Source: Agrypnia vestita (taxonomy: Eukaryota > Arthropoda > Insecta > Trichoptera > Phryganeidae). Taken from it: DNA of 64,000 nucleotides. Positions 32,791 to 43,019 of the stretch are shown piece after piece. Location of the stretch: contig JADDOH010011043.1 in NCBI GenBank assembly GCA_016648135.1, forward strand, positions 1-64,000, read 5' to 3'. Every line of letters starts with the position of its first letter. Positions within the stretch are counted from its first letter, which is position 1. The position numbers were made by a program, and so were the translations under genes. The notes under the pieces were generated by a model. That model had not been told where the DNA came from. It worked only from the letters and a program-made list of their open reading frames with translations, and did no database searches.

Positions 32791-33266
32791 ATAAAATGTA
32801 GCAGCAGTTAGCACAGTATATATGTACATGTTAAATAAACAACATGAAACGCAAACTAACAACGGACCTAACGTTAAAAAATAATACGTCAGTCTGTCAT
32901 GTGTCTGTCAATTTCAACTAACTGACGGTAAACTGATGGTTCGACTGTCAGTATCGGCCGTCGGTAAAATTTTACTAAAATTTGACTAACGGATTTTTAT
33001 AGGACGAAAAAATGACGTTTGTATCAAATATCGGTTTATTTGGTCTGAAATTGAATTAACGGACGATTATAAGACCGGCCCTTAAGGGACAAATTTTAAC
33101 AAAAAGTATCACGTAATTGCATTTTAAATTTCTACTATTTTTTCTGTTGTGTTATTTTTTTCATGGATCATGTCATGAGGGTCATATTGTTTTCAGTCAC
33201 GAGGATCATATCGTTTTCATTGCTCATGAATAATTTACACCTAATTCGTATAATATAATTTTAAAA

Positions 33267-33369
33267 TTGCACCAACTTGGTTTGTAGTATTATTTAGATG
33301 GGTGGAAAACGCAAAAATCGATCGTTTAAACGAAAGTTTACTATACACCAAGTTGATGCAACCGGCCCT
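33267..33369. mobile_element. Small MITE, TTGCAxCAACTTGG ends
   Basis: TTGCACCAACTTGGTTTGTA at 33267 mirrors TACACCAAGTTGATGCAACC ending in GGCCC at about 33368. The right end reads AGGGCCGGTTGCATCAAC on the minus strand; the left GGGCCGG part is missing. About 100 bases; no ORF. Confidence 0.6.
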
Positions 33370-33470
33370 CGGAGCGCCATTTTTCTCTGCCTCTGGGTGG
33401 CATTTAGCCTAGGGACGTCTTTGACCATACATATTTGTATCAGTTATTAACATTAACCCTTTCCACTCCA

Positions 33471-33575
33471 ATGTCGAGTGTCACTCAACATTGATTTTGT
33501 TCCACCAAATCTTATGTCGAGTGACGCTCAACATTAATTTTGTTCCACCAACTCTCATGTCGAGTGAAGCTCTGC
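33471..33575. repeat. 43-base tandem repeat beside the piggyBac-like end
   Basis: ATGTCGAGTGxCxCTCAACA then TTxATTTTGTTCCACCAA starts at 33471 and 33514, with a partial third unit at 33557. The sub-motif TGTCGAGTG...CACTCAACA is itself mirror-like. Subterminal repeats of this kind often bind the transposase; that role is inference. Confidence 0.85.
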
Positions 33576-34310
33576 ATAGTATAACACATCTCTTGGCAGA
33601 CAATTTTTGAAATAGTAGTTTTTTAATTTACTTAAGTTTTTAGACCAGATTGAAAAACATATTCTAGAATGGTGTAAATACACGCTGTGGTCCTGCTTAG
33701 GGTTCCCAAATCAAATTGCAGATCTGCGGCCGCAGCAGATTTGGAACAACGTTCCGATTGAATCCCTCCCTTGATTTATTTACAACTAGGAAATAGCACT
33801 AAAATTATGTGTGCTACAATAAAAAAATAAAGAATATGAAAAAAGAAACACGCTATTTTTGCAAAACATTTTAGTAAAAACCTTGGATTCTACACTACCG
33901 AAATTAATTATAGAGATTTGAATTAAGAATTTTACTATATAGTATCACATAACAACTTAAAGGGCGATTCCGCTAGAGACGATTCTCGACATCAATTTTT
34001 AAATCACAGTATTAGTTACGTTTTTTGTTTCTTATACAAAGAAAAACGGCTAAATTTAGTAAGAAAACTATTTTTTTGTACCTAAGTTAATATTTAAATT
34101 TTTAACACACTTCGAAACATTGACATAAGAATGTTTGATTCAATCTGAAAATTGGTCACAAAAAAAACAGCTGTTACGGTCAATTTGCAGTTATATTTTA
34201 CCAGTTAATTTTGTAGTGATAACATTCATATACCTGTTCCCGCAAAAACATGTAAGCACCTGTTATTAGTTTTTTTTGTATTATTGATTACAAGAAGCTA
34301 TTATTAGCCT

Positions 34311-34516
34311 GTTGCGCCCGCGATATAATAATTATAAAAGTTTGGTTTTCTCACAGAAATAAAATGCTAACGTTTTGAAACTTTGTAAAAGTAAGAAGAA
34401 ATCAAATTATGACTTAAATCAATCGTAATTAAGATTATGTTGTTAGTTGAATTGAAATTAACGTTAACTCAAATTGGTTGCACCCGCGATCGTGATATTT
34501 GTATCGCGGGTGTAAC
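34311..34516. repeat. GTTGCACCCGCGAT cluster, left (three copies)
   Basis: 34311-34324 (GTTGCGCCCGCGAT), 34477-34490 (exact) and 34503-34516 (inverted, ATCGCGGGTGTAAC). The last two form a hairpin with 14-base arms, one mismatch and a 12-base loop. CpG-rich motifs in AT-rich DNA stand out. Likely protein-binding sites of the element; inference. Confidence 0.85.
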
Positions 34517-34668
34517 ATTTTTGACCCCTAACATTATGGTATCCTTTATCATATTTTATTGATTTATGAAGCCTCGAATGATAATATATGCTGTGTGTAA
34601 TTAGTGATTTATATTTAATAGGTGTTTTTGTTACGATTTCACTCTTTTTTATAGAAAGATCAGTTAAA

Positions 34669-34994
34669 ATGACAGAACAATATCGGAAAGAGACTGCTTC
34701 ACGGAAATATAAAATAAAACTGAAAGTAAATGCCGAACTTCATGCATACATCATTTCCATTGAGAAAAGGTTTTTAATTCGAAACGAAGAGAAGTAATGA
34801 AAAGAAAAATGGAGGTAGATGAAAATTTGAAATTACTGACCAGAATCATATCAAAAGAAAGAATGCGGGCGACTAGAACGCGTCGTAAAGAAGAACAAAT
34901 TCAAATAACAGGCGCTAGATATAGCAATCCTCTCGTGTTGGGAAAAGCAGTGGTAAAAGGCATAGAAAATGACAGTGGCATAGAAGAAGAAAAG
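34669..34994 (+). pseudogene. Basic protein ORF of the nested element, frameshifted
   Basis: Frame 1 from ATG 34669: MTEQYRKETASRKYKIKLKV, then NAELHAYIISIEKRF and stop at 34795. The next frame, starting at 34797, continues KRKMEVDENLKLLTRIISKE, RMRATRTRRKEEQIQ and ARYSNPLVLGKAVVKG to the stop at 34995. A one-base shift therefore separates two parts of one Lys/Arg-rich protein. A YSxPxxLGKAV box is reminiscent of small basic proteins encoded by insect repeats, but I cannot name the family. DNA binding is plausible from the charge only. Confidence 0.5.
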
Positions 34995-35037
34995 TAACAA
35001 AAATGTTGAATAAAGAAAAAGAATAAAGGATGATGTA

Positions 35038-35530
35038 TTGTGCAAATATTTAAAATTACACACATTATTATCCAAATACTTTGATAACAGGATGAAACTA
35101 AATAAGGATTTTCATTCATATAATACAAGAGAAGGCGACAGCATAAGACTTCAGAAGAAAAATAAAAACATCTCACAAAATTGTCTAGGTCTTAAAATCT
35201 ACGATAGGCTGCCAAAAAAAATTTAAAACACAGTGAATAAAAACTAACCCATAAAACATTTTTATTTTACTCTATTTCTCATTAACTAGTTGAAACAGGT
35301 TTGGCGCTTACCCCACACATTGGGCTTGAGTCGCGCGACGCTAAGAAAATGGGGTAATAAAAATTTCGAAAAATTCAAAATTATACTATAATTATTAATT
35401 TTTTTAAACAAAAATTGTAAGAATTTTTTTTATCGTCGCCACGAGTCTACCTGCAAAGTTTCAGCTCGATTGGATCACGGGAAAGGGGTTAAAAATCGAT
35501 CCAAAGTTTTTTCGACAGACAAGCAAGCAG
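35038..35530 (+). mobile_element. LINE C-terminal tail and 3' sequence, nested insertion
   Basis: The frame at 35038-35226 ends DFHSYNTREGDSIRLQKKNK, then CLGLKIYDRLPKKI and stop. This NTR...LxxYxxLPK box is the usual last part of LINE ORF2. Further on, TATCGTCGCCACGAGTCTAC and AGTTTCAGCTCGATTGGATC to TTTTTTCGACAGACAAGC are reminiscent of common insect transposon tails. It may be one or two insertions that split the ORFs of the 33961-36657 element. Confidence 0.6.
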
Positions 35531-35761
35531 ACGCTACGAGTTAAATGAATAGGAGTAATAAAGAGGTTTAAATAGAAGTGCAAAAATTTTATTACAAAAA
35601 CTTTTAAATGCCTAGATTACGGAATGCAATATGTTTAAACGAAATCATGTTTATATTTCCACCAAAATATGTTTAAATGAAATCATGTATTAGCGCACAC
35701 AACATTATGTACGGAACTAAATAATTAAGATAAATAAATAAATAAAATAAATTAAAAAATA

Positions 35762-36142
35762 GTGAAGCATAATACGCCTGCTAGTCCCACCAAAGCAGTG
35801 AAAGTTGTTAAAAGAATAACTACTGAATTCCAAGTTGCTGTATCTAACAAAAATGACTCCACTAAAGCAATGCCTCAGAAACTGAGGAACGAAGTCAACA
35901 GATTTGCGATTTCTATGATAGGGATGATGTTAGCAGGTAAACGCCTGAGATGAAAGATAGACGTTAGAGTACAATTTATGAAGACAATTGATGGTAAACG
36001 CTTCCTTGAAATCGTGAATAATATAGCAGACGTTCAATTCGAAGACATTGTTGCAATATTGGAAGCGCCAGAGAAGAAAATTGATGGCAATAATATATTG
36101 ATAAAATTTTCGGCGAATATTGACATATTTGAAAATAAATAA
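35762..36142 (+). pseudogene. Second ORF part of the nested element, one in-frame stop
   Basis: One reading frame runs from 35762 to 36142 broken by a single TGA at 35951. Before it: NTPASPTKAVKVVKRITTEF and NEVNRFAISMIGMMLAG. After it: KIDVRVQFMKTIDGKRFLEI, VNNIADVQFEDIVAILEAP and IKFSANIDIFENK, then TAA. The second half has a well-mixed, folded-protein-like composition (DGKRFLEIVNNIADVQF). No recognised domain. It probably continued from the ORF at 34669-34994 before the LINE insertion. Confidence 0.45.
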
Positions 36143-36253
36143 TTAACTTAAGTAACAAAAAAGTGTACTAATTAGTAATATACATTATTTTGATCTCTTA
36201 TTTAATTCATTTTTGTGCTTATTATGATGTTTATACTCACTGAAGTTAGACGC

Positions 36254-36643
36254 GTTGCACCCGCGATAATTTGGCGTTGCACCCGCGATTGCTTTAAAAG
36301 TGAATAATTCATTGTTTATTTTTGTTTTCTATAAATTTTTTAATTACTTCGGTTGCTTGATTTATCTTTTTTCAAAATATGAAGGTATATTGTAATAAAT
36401 GTTTCACAATTAACAGACTTTTGTGTTTGTGCACTACAATCTGGAAAGATGGGGCCGATTTTGTTGCACCCGCGATAGCACTTTAAATCTCCCTCATGAC
36501 TATATATATATTATTTTAATTCTTATAAACAAATTAAGAGAGAACAGGTTAAAATGTAGCCCTTCAAAGAATAATTTCATGAAAAATGTTTTTTATTTTA
36601 TTAGTAAGAGGCTTTAAATGCGTCTAAATGTTGCACCCGCGAT
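36254..36643 (+). repeat. GTTGCACCCGCGAT cluster, right (four copies)
   Basis: Exact copies at 36254-36267, 36276-36289, 36463-36476 and 36630-36643, all in the same direction. The last is three bases from the terminal repeat. The direct orientation, unlike the left cluster, gives the element polarity. Confidence 0.9.
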
Positions 36644-36788
36644 AATGGAATCGCCCTAAAATAAAAGTTTTAGGATAAAAAAATAATATTTTAAACCCAT
36701 TTTATTAAAAATAACTGAAACTAAAAAAAAAATTGGCATGGATCAGGTGGAATAAAAACAAAGAAAGCCTTGGAGTGGAAAGGGTTAA

Positions 36789-37997
36789 TTATTTGTCAGA
36801 CCTAATTAGGGAAGGACATTAAACTCATACTTATCACTCTTTAAAGTCTAGAATTATTTTAAATATCTCTAAATATCTGGTAGGTAAAATGTACGTCACA
36901 GACATACACTTTATTTAACATTACGGGGAAGTTTCTACTAAAACAAAGCGTGCGTTACCTTTCTACCAGTAATGACGTCACGTAAATCACCCTTGCTAAG
37001 CCAGAGCGCTTCACGACGTACATACCTATACGAGCACACATTCAAAAAGCCGATTACCCCGTTTCGTGTCTGAAGGTACCTTGCGATTTGAGCTTTAATA
37101 TTATTTTTTTTAGGAATATTGTGATTGAAATTAATATCGCGTTCATTTAAATTGATTTATTGACGTTTTTAATGACACGTGTATACGAGTGAGACTTTGA
37201 TCTCTCATCTCAGAGATTTGTCGATAAAAATACAATAGTAAATGCGTCATAGCTTCGTCTGCGCTCAACACTGCACTGTCCTCCGAGACAAGTCTCCTCT
37301 ATATACACAAGCCAAAAATACTTTAAATATTCTAAACAGATTGTCTCAATTTTGTTTGATATTATAATATCTTGCTTCCTACGTCACATTTAGCTTTAGT
37401 TTAGTTTACTTTTGGTTCATTCTTTTTTTTTTTTTTCTCGTATGACATAACCACGAGTCTCAATTATCTCTCCATATTGCTTGCGACAAGTAATTCGACT
37501 ATAAGATCCATTAGGCAGCGGATTCACACGATTTCTCTTAGGTTGGTCGATCTATAAACTAAGAATATCGCAGTCCCCGAAACTACTAATCAAAAATAGA
37601 TCACTTTGGCTCGAGATGTAAAAGTTTGCTTGTTGAACAGAAAAACGATCAGTTAAAATAAAAATACATTGTTTCTGCCAAATATCTTTGCCAAAAGGAT
37701 TACGTTTATTTTTGTGGGATTTTTTTAATGACGGCTATCCTTCATTTATCTGTACAAAAATACTATCTTAACATCCATGGTTGTAAAGGTCCACGGCACA
37801 CCACGATCTATACGCTTTTTGTTAAAAAATCGGCTCATAATCTTTGTCTATTTCTGATTGGTTTGCGTTATCTTAATAATCATGTCTTGACTGCTATTGT
37901 ATAACATCCTACACTTCGTCAATTTTGACGTGTTGACTTTTGACAGATATCTTGACATTTCTCAAAGAAATATTAACACTACATTTTTTAAAAATAG
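36789..37997. other. No recognised gene; small MITE-like trace near 37915
   Basis: TTCGTCAATTTTGACG near 37915 and GACAGATATCTTGACATTTC just after match a piece of sequence at 43320 and the palindrome of the 15695 MITE. A T16-type homopolymer lies near 37424-37437. Otherwise nothing. Confidence 0.45.
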
Positions 37998-38172
37998 GGG
38001 TGCGGACACGGAATATTTATCGCACGAATATTTGTATTCTTTTCAAACTAAGCTAAAAGCTTGTGCTATAAAAACAGGACTAACTTACCGTTATCCTGGA
38101 AAGAGGCTCGAACCACCGACCACCAGATCACTAGGCGAGCGTCACGACCACTACACTATTCAAGCTACATAA
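37998..38172 (-). repeat. tRNA-derived SINE, family 1
   Basis: Minus-strand copy: GTAGTGGTCGTGACGCTCGC and GGTGGTCGGTGGTTCGAGCC at the 38172 side, then the SINE body down to GCGGACACGG-type sequence at about 38000. It is the best preserved promoter region of the family. Confidence 0.9.
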
Positions 38173-39596
38173 ATAAGTATGTTCCGGCTATTTTATATTA
38201 GAATATTATAAATATGTTGTTTACCTGAGAATAGGAGGGTTTATTTATTTATTAAAGCATATTTATAGTGAGTACATAGTAATATCTTTTACATTACATT
38301 ATTGTTTATTAGTTTAATGTAAAAGTTATTTTATTCTAGAACCACTGCCTCCTTAATTAGACCAAGGTCTGTGGTAAACGAGGCAGGTTGTGTGCAATAG
38401 TGGAATGTAAACAATACTATGCTTTCTAGGTAAACAAAATTGAAATTAAAATTTAGAAAATTATAAAAACTACAGAGTTAAAGGGGTTTATTCTGCGTTT
38501 ACCTTCCGAAGGGTTTATCCTGGGCTTATGCTATCAGAGAGTTTATCCTGATTTGTGCAACGAAATACATCACGTTGAAAAAAGCTTTAGTGCGCTTTTA
38601 AAAATCTACGTCAGAGTTAACAGACTTATTACGTAAGTGTTTCACGTGAATAATTAGAGGTAATTACAATATAAGTGTAATAATAAATGTACAAAATATA
38701 CAAAAAATTGTTGATATTATATAATAAGATATTAATTGCACAAAAAGCACACAAAGAATTTTATCTATTTTTGTGAAAAAATACGCAGACGTAGTCATAC
38801 GTCGCACGAACCGAATCTTCTCAGAGCATGGACTGCCAGTTGCGTCATAATTGTTACGCGAGTTCCGGCTGTTCTCATATGAATTCTCGATTTATAAATA
38901 ATACCAATGTACACTTACATAAAAAATATATAAAAACATATTCATTATATATGTTTTTATAGTTTTTACCGAAGCTGTCCAACATCCCGGCTTCGCTTAA
39001 TTGCAAGTTCGGCGATTAATTGCATTTTCGGAACGTAATGGCGGACAGAAAATTACTATTTGTTATATTAGATTGATATATAAATAAGTTTCCATTATAG
39101 TAAACAATTAACGAAAGTTAGATAATGAAATACGTTGTAAAATACAAAAACAAAGTACAATAAAAATTAACAAAAGTTATCCTGAGCTTTGACATAATGT
39201 GGTATCAGGACTTTGTACTCAGCAATTTGTCTTAAATTAAAATAATCTTAAATTTCTAACCGTGAATTTTAAAAAAAGAATGCAAATGCAGAGAGATGAA
39301 CTAAATCTGTACTTTTGAGGAGATTGGTAAGTTGCACGTGGAAGTATGCCCCTTTCGCGTATACTTAAGACACATTTATAATGCAGTTAAAACATTTATT
39401 CTCGCATAATTAAATCTCCTAGTAAAAAAAAGTATTTTTTACAGTAGACGTTGTTTTTTAAATTTTAATTCATATATTTTATTTTCTTTTTTGTTTCTAT
39501 TATATAATATTCTATTTTGTTAATTTATGTATATATATTTTTTTGGTTTTGTTAATGTCTATACCTCGACTTTTTATGTTTAGTACACATTAAATC
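38173..39596. other. No recognisable feature
   Basis: AT-rich DNA; nothing recognised. Confidence 0.5.
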
Positions 39597-39645
39597 CTGA
39601 TAAAGGGGCCATTGGCCTCGAAATATGTTGATAACTGAACAAAGT
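39597..39645 (+). repeat. PLE end with hammerhead-like motif
   Basis: CTGATAA (39597-39603), a GGGGCC/GGCCTC stem with ATT loop, then GAAAT (39620-39624) and ATGTTGATAACTGAAC. Core G8 is replaced by A and GAAAC by GAAAT, so the core is mutated. Confidence 0.65.
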
Positions 39646-40176
39646 CTTCTTAGTTATATTTATTTTAAATAGTTATAAATGTATTTATATTTCTATATAG
39701 TTATATTTCCAATTAAAAAATAATAACCCTTCAGCTTTAGTTTGAAATAATCGGTTTATTCCGTCAATGTTTTCAACTGATTAATTTAATTTGATTATTC
39801 GAGCAATAATTTACAGCAGTTTAAAATGATCTCACATTATTTGCACTCGTGTTTTTATTCAACATTTCACATATGCAAGCTATTTATTTTACAATTTTCT
39901 CTAAAATAAGTTGGTTCTCAATGATTGGAGTACCGTTATATAATTTTTAATTTTATTTTTTATTTATTGTTTCGTTATATATATTTCTTCTATTATTTAT
40001 GTTTAACAAATTTCCGTCGGGTACTTTCGCGAGCTAATCTAACGTACAGCGGGTAAAATAACAGGGCATCGCAAACAAAAAATATTTTCATTAATACGTC
40101 TCATCTCAGAAATCGCTAAATTCTTTCAATAAATTTTTCTTATAGATATTATTTATTGGGTGTTCTCGCTAGATAT
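39646..40176. other. No recognisable feature
   Basis: AT-rich spacer. Confidence 0.5.
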
Positions 40177-40262
40177 ACAGGGTGTAACATAGCTAGTCCA
40201 CAATATTTTACAGGAAGATTCTTGCTTTAATTATGAGTCGAAAATGCTCAAGAAACAAACAC
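40177..40262 (+). repeat. TACAGGGTGT-end foldback element, left end
   Basis: ATACAGGGTGTAACATAGCT then TACAGGAAGATTCTTGCTTT and TTATGAGTCGAAAATG match the outer arm of the 4645 and 6212 types. Truncated. Confidence 0.65.
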
Positions 40263-40970
40263 ACAAAAATATGTGCTTTCTCTTTCATATCTTTTTCAAT
40301 GACAAATTCTTGTTACTTATAAAACTAAGCAATTAAAACTAATATTGTTAATGCTTAAAATAAATGCATAAATTTTGAAGTAAAAACTAAACAATATTCA
40401 TATTAACACTACAGAACTTTTTATTTGTAAGTATTTATATCGATAGGGAAAATCAGTGATTCGCTTAGATTATAATATAAATTATTGAGGAAACATGTAG
40501 GCATGATAATTTTAAGTGATGTTGGAAAATGAAACAGAAATGATTGCGGTTTTTTAAATAATACTTACAGTCTCGATAGCGGCATACATCATACTGTTTT
40601 ATAAATCATCAGAACATAAAACTGTATGACCTTAGGATCAATTCTTGAGGCAACAATGTACCCATGGATGTGGTATTTCTAAGAAATCAGTAATCGTAAA
40701 ATATATTTAAATTACACCTAATATTATCGTGAGTGATACCAAGCGTGTAAATATTATATATTGTACGTTGCATACCTAGTATCAATTTCACGGCGTTTAA
40801 TTGTTATGATAATAATCTGCGAGAAAATTGTTGTTTGAATAAGTATATTTATTATTGCACATTAACACATTTGCGTTAATAAGTTTAGTTAGTTAAGCAG
40901 TTAATATACGTAAATTTATATCCATTCGAAGTGCCTCTATTAAAGTTATATTTGTATTTTTTTAAATTTA
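40263..40970. other. No recognisable feature
   Basis: AT-rich spacer. Confidence 0.5.
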
Positions 40971-41102
40971 TTTCATATATATATATATGTATAGTATATA
41001 TTATAATATGTATAGTATATATGTATATGTATATATTTATTTCATATATATTTCTATATATTATATATATATAGATATAATATATATATGTATATATATA
41101 TG
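40971..41102. repeat. TA/GTATA microsatellite
   Basis: Alternating TATATA and GTATATA blocks directly before SINE family 2. A long minus-strand frame through it (Tyr/Ile only) is an artefact. Confidence 0.9.
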
Positions 41103-41104
41103 TA

Positions 41105-41281
41105 GGCGGCCCTCGTAGCGCAGTGGGTATGACACTGGCTTCCCACACCGAGGGTTCCGGGTTCGATTCCCGGTGAGGTCACAATTTAATCAATGTGATT
41201 TATTCAAGCCTGGGTGTTTTGTGATGTATTTCGCTTCTGTAATTGGGCCTCCTGGCCTGTTGAAGCGTAAAAAAAATACGG
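41105..41281 (+). repeat. tRNA-derived SINE, family 2
   Basis: GGCGGCCCTCGTAGCGCAGT, then GGGTATGAC, a CTTCCCACAC anticodon-like region and a perfect B box GGTTCGATTCC. The body runs through TTTGTGATGTATTTCGCTTC to GAAGCGTAAAAAAAATACGG. The 5' part looks like a tRNA (Gly-like wording), but the acceptor ends do not pair. Second copy: 21095-21268. Confidence 0.9.
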
Positions 41282-41301
41282 TTTTATCAATGTATGTATT
41301 T

Positions 41302-41428
41302 GCTATTTTTAAAGTAAGCTAAACTCTTGTGCTATGAAAATAGTACCAACTGCTTGTGTCATGTCCACCTAGGGGCTCGAACCACCGACCACCAGATCAC
41401 TAGGCGAGCGTAATGACTACACCAATAA
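41302..41428 (-). repeat. tRNA-derived SINE, family 1, 3'-truncated
   Basis: Minus-strand GTAGTCATTACGCTCGCCTA and GGTGGTCGGTGGTTCGAGCC, then body to AAATAGCAAATAC. It lies directly downstream of the family-2 SINE. Confidence 0.85.
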
Positions 41429-41460
41429 AGAACTCAAATTTAATAATTAAAATAAATTAT

Positions 41461-41611
41461 AGAAATCTTTCAGAGATGAAGCTGTGAGTATGAGAAACAT
41501 GTATGGAAATCTTTTTATTCGATGGCCCAGGGCTTACAACCTGTATGAGCTGGCTTAAGTGATCACTCTACATAATGCAACGTTCACCAATTCCATCGTA
41601 AAAACCCCCAA
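41461..41611 (-). repeat. Dispersed repeat family, copy B
   Basis: Minus strand closely follows copy A: TACGATGGAATTGGTGAACG, GTGATCACTTAAGCCAGC, CAGGTTGTAAGCCCTGGGCC, then GATTTCCATACATGTTTCTC. The best preserved copy. Confidence 0.85.
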
Positions 41612-42754
41612 ACATTTTCATTTTTTTTAAAGTTCTATATAGGTGTGTTCCAAAATTGAATCTTTCGTATATTTTAGGGGACTATGCTAGAGACATTTGT
41701 AGTTTTGTACAACAAGTTTTAAAGCAATGAATCATTGTTCTACAGAAAATACTTCATAAGCAATATTATTTTTAATTAATGTATATATATAATATTCTTC
41801 CAAATTATTGAACATATATACTAGGATACGCCTAAAAGTCAGTATTATCAATTTTAATATTTATATTTTTCAATTTTAGTACACCAGTAAATAGTTTAAA
41901 AATATTTTTTTATATCCAGGTAAGTTCTGAGAATATAGTTATTGGATTTTATCCCCAGAGGGATGATTCATTAATTAAGATAAATTATTTACTTTGATTT
42001 TCAAATTAAAATTATTATTTTCGAAATGACGGTGCATGTGGATGGGTGAAATCTTGGTAACTCTTCTCTATTCTTGGCTTTATCCATCTTCAACCTCAAC
42101 AAAAATTATCGTATTATTTTTATTTTGTAAATAAATTTACGACTTTAATGCCAAAATATTTTAATCCATCACTCTGACCCACCGACCTGTGTATCCTTCA
42201 TGGAATGAAATTTATAGGCATGGAGAGACCATTATTCCTCCGAAAAATAAATATTTACATCCGTTTTTCAATTACCTTGTATTGTACAGTAAGTATTACA
42301 GTAAAATTACAATAATTGAGGCGTTACCGTACCATGTGATTACGTTCAAATCACACTCATATAAATTAGTCGCTCAAAAGATTAATTCATTTATGTTACT
42401 AGATTATACACGTTCACATATGCGCCATGAAATGTAACCATTTATTATGCAAGTGTGTATGGAAATACTATAGTATATCTATAAATCTGGCCTAATTAGT
42501 TAGTATCTGGTTTTAAGTATATTTTTTGATTGTATATAAATTTAATACAAATCATTCGATTATTTTAACGTCGATCGGTTTCAATACTGTACTTCCGTTA
42601 GGACGGAAGTTCACCAATTTATCTACAAAATAAAATATGAAAATACATTAATAAACTGTTATTTAGGTTTTGGGATGAAAGTTCAGTAGTATTTATTTAC
42701 TGAAAATGGTTCTTCGTTAAGAAAACCATGAACCATTTTCATTATTCTGGGGGA
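41612..42754. other. No recognisable feature
   Basis: AT-rich DNA. The open frame at 42189-42437 has no recognised motif. Confidence 0.5.
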
Positions 42755-43019
42755 ACGACAGTTGAGATGGTATGGACACATAAGACGGAGACCACCAGAC
42801 CACACAATGAAGCAGGCAATGTCTATGGAGATTCATCGACGGTCAGAAGAAGATCAAAGAACTTCTGGATGACTCAATGCTCCAAAACATTACAGAGAAA
42901 CAGCCTGGATGAAAGCGATACCCAGAACCGAAGAAGATATAGTCCGAGAACCAGAAGTGCCGACGCTAACAGCCAACCTAGCCAATGAGTTGGGACAGTG
43001 TAGGAAAGAAGGTTTTGGA
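42755..43019 (+). pseudogene. Non-LTR retrotransposon ORF2 C-terminal tail
   Basis: In the correct frame (not the longest open one) the sequence reads RWYGHIRRRPPDHTMKQAMS, MEIHRRSEEDQRTSGWLNA and ETAWMKAIPRTEEDIV to GQCRKEGFG and stop. LRWYGHVxRRP...GRPxxxWLD is the usual tail of RTE-like polymerases; the GRP box is decayed here. It differs in wording from the families at 4127, 13905 and 52395. Confidence 0.75.

Larger units (their letters stand above)
31664..33081 (-). mobile_element. PIF/Harbinger element, second copy, interrupted
   Basis: Matches the copy at 16798 in several blocks: CGTTAGTAAATCGACAATT, TTGCCGACGCTCGTCTTATA near 31730, the transposase N-terminal region near 32385-32790, and the right end GACGTTTGTATCAAATxTCG to ATAAGACCGGCCC (33081), followed by TTA. 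The left repeat is decayed (GGACCGAAAGACC). It is split by an insertion at about 31850-32370, and has an additional internal block (about 32815-33000) that copy 1 lacks, so copy 1 is the more deleted form there. Confidence 0.85.
33961..36657 (+). mobile_element. Unclassified 2.7-kb DNA element with GTTGCACCCGCGAT clusters
   Basis: Short inverted ends AGGGCGATTCC at 33961-33971 and GGAATCGCCCT at 36647-36657. The left end is preceded by TTAA; the right is followed by AAAA, possibly a mutated TTAA. It sits inside the piggyBac-like element. Seven copies of GTTGCACCCGCGAT lie in two clusters on either side of the decayed reading frames (34669-34994 and 35762-36142). No known transposase motif was found. 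A TTAA-type superfamily such as Kolobok is possible, but unproven. Confidence 0.65.
33457..36784. mobile_element. piggyBac-like element (MITE) carrying a nested element
   Basis: Inverted ends CCCTTTCCACTCCA at 33457-33470 and 36771-36784, each flanked by TTAA (33453-33456 and 36785-36788). TTAA duplication plus a CCC-start is the piggyBac hallmark. Removing the nested element at 33961-36657 leaves only about 630 bases without a transposase, so the outer element was a non-autonomous MITE. Next to the left end is a 43-base tandem repeat with ATGTCGAGTG. Confidence 0.85.

Noticed and set aside
40885..41148. 87-codon minus-strand protein
   Set aside because: Mostly Tyr/Ile from a TATA microsatellite plus the SINE complement.
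41105..41180. A functional tRNA gene (B box GGTTCGATTCC and tRNA-like 5' part)
   Set aside because: The acceptor-stem halves do not pair, a SINE body follows, and a second copy with the same body lies at 21095-21268; it is a tRNA-derived SINE.
42728..42988. ORF read in its longest open frame
   Set aside because: The neighbouring frame gives RWYGHIRRRP-type LINE sequence, so the long frame is a shadow.
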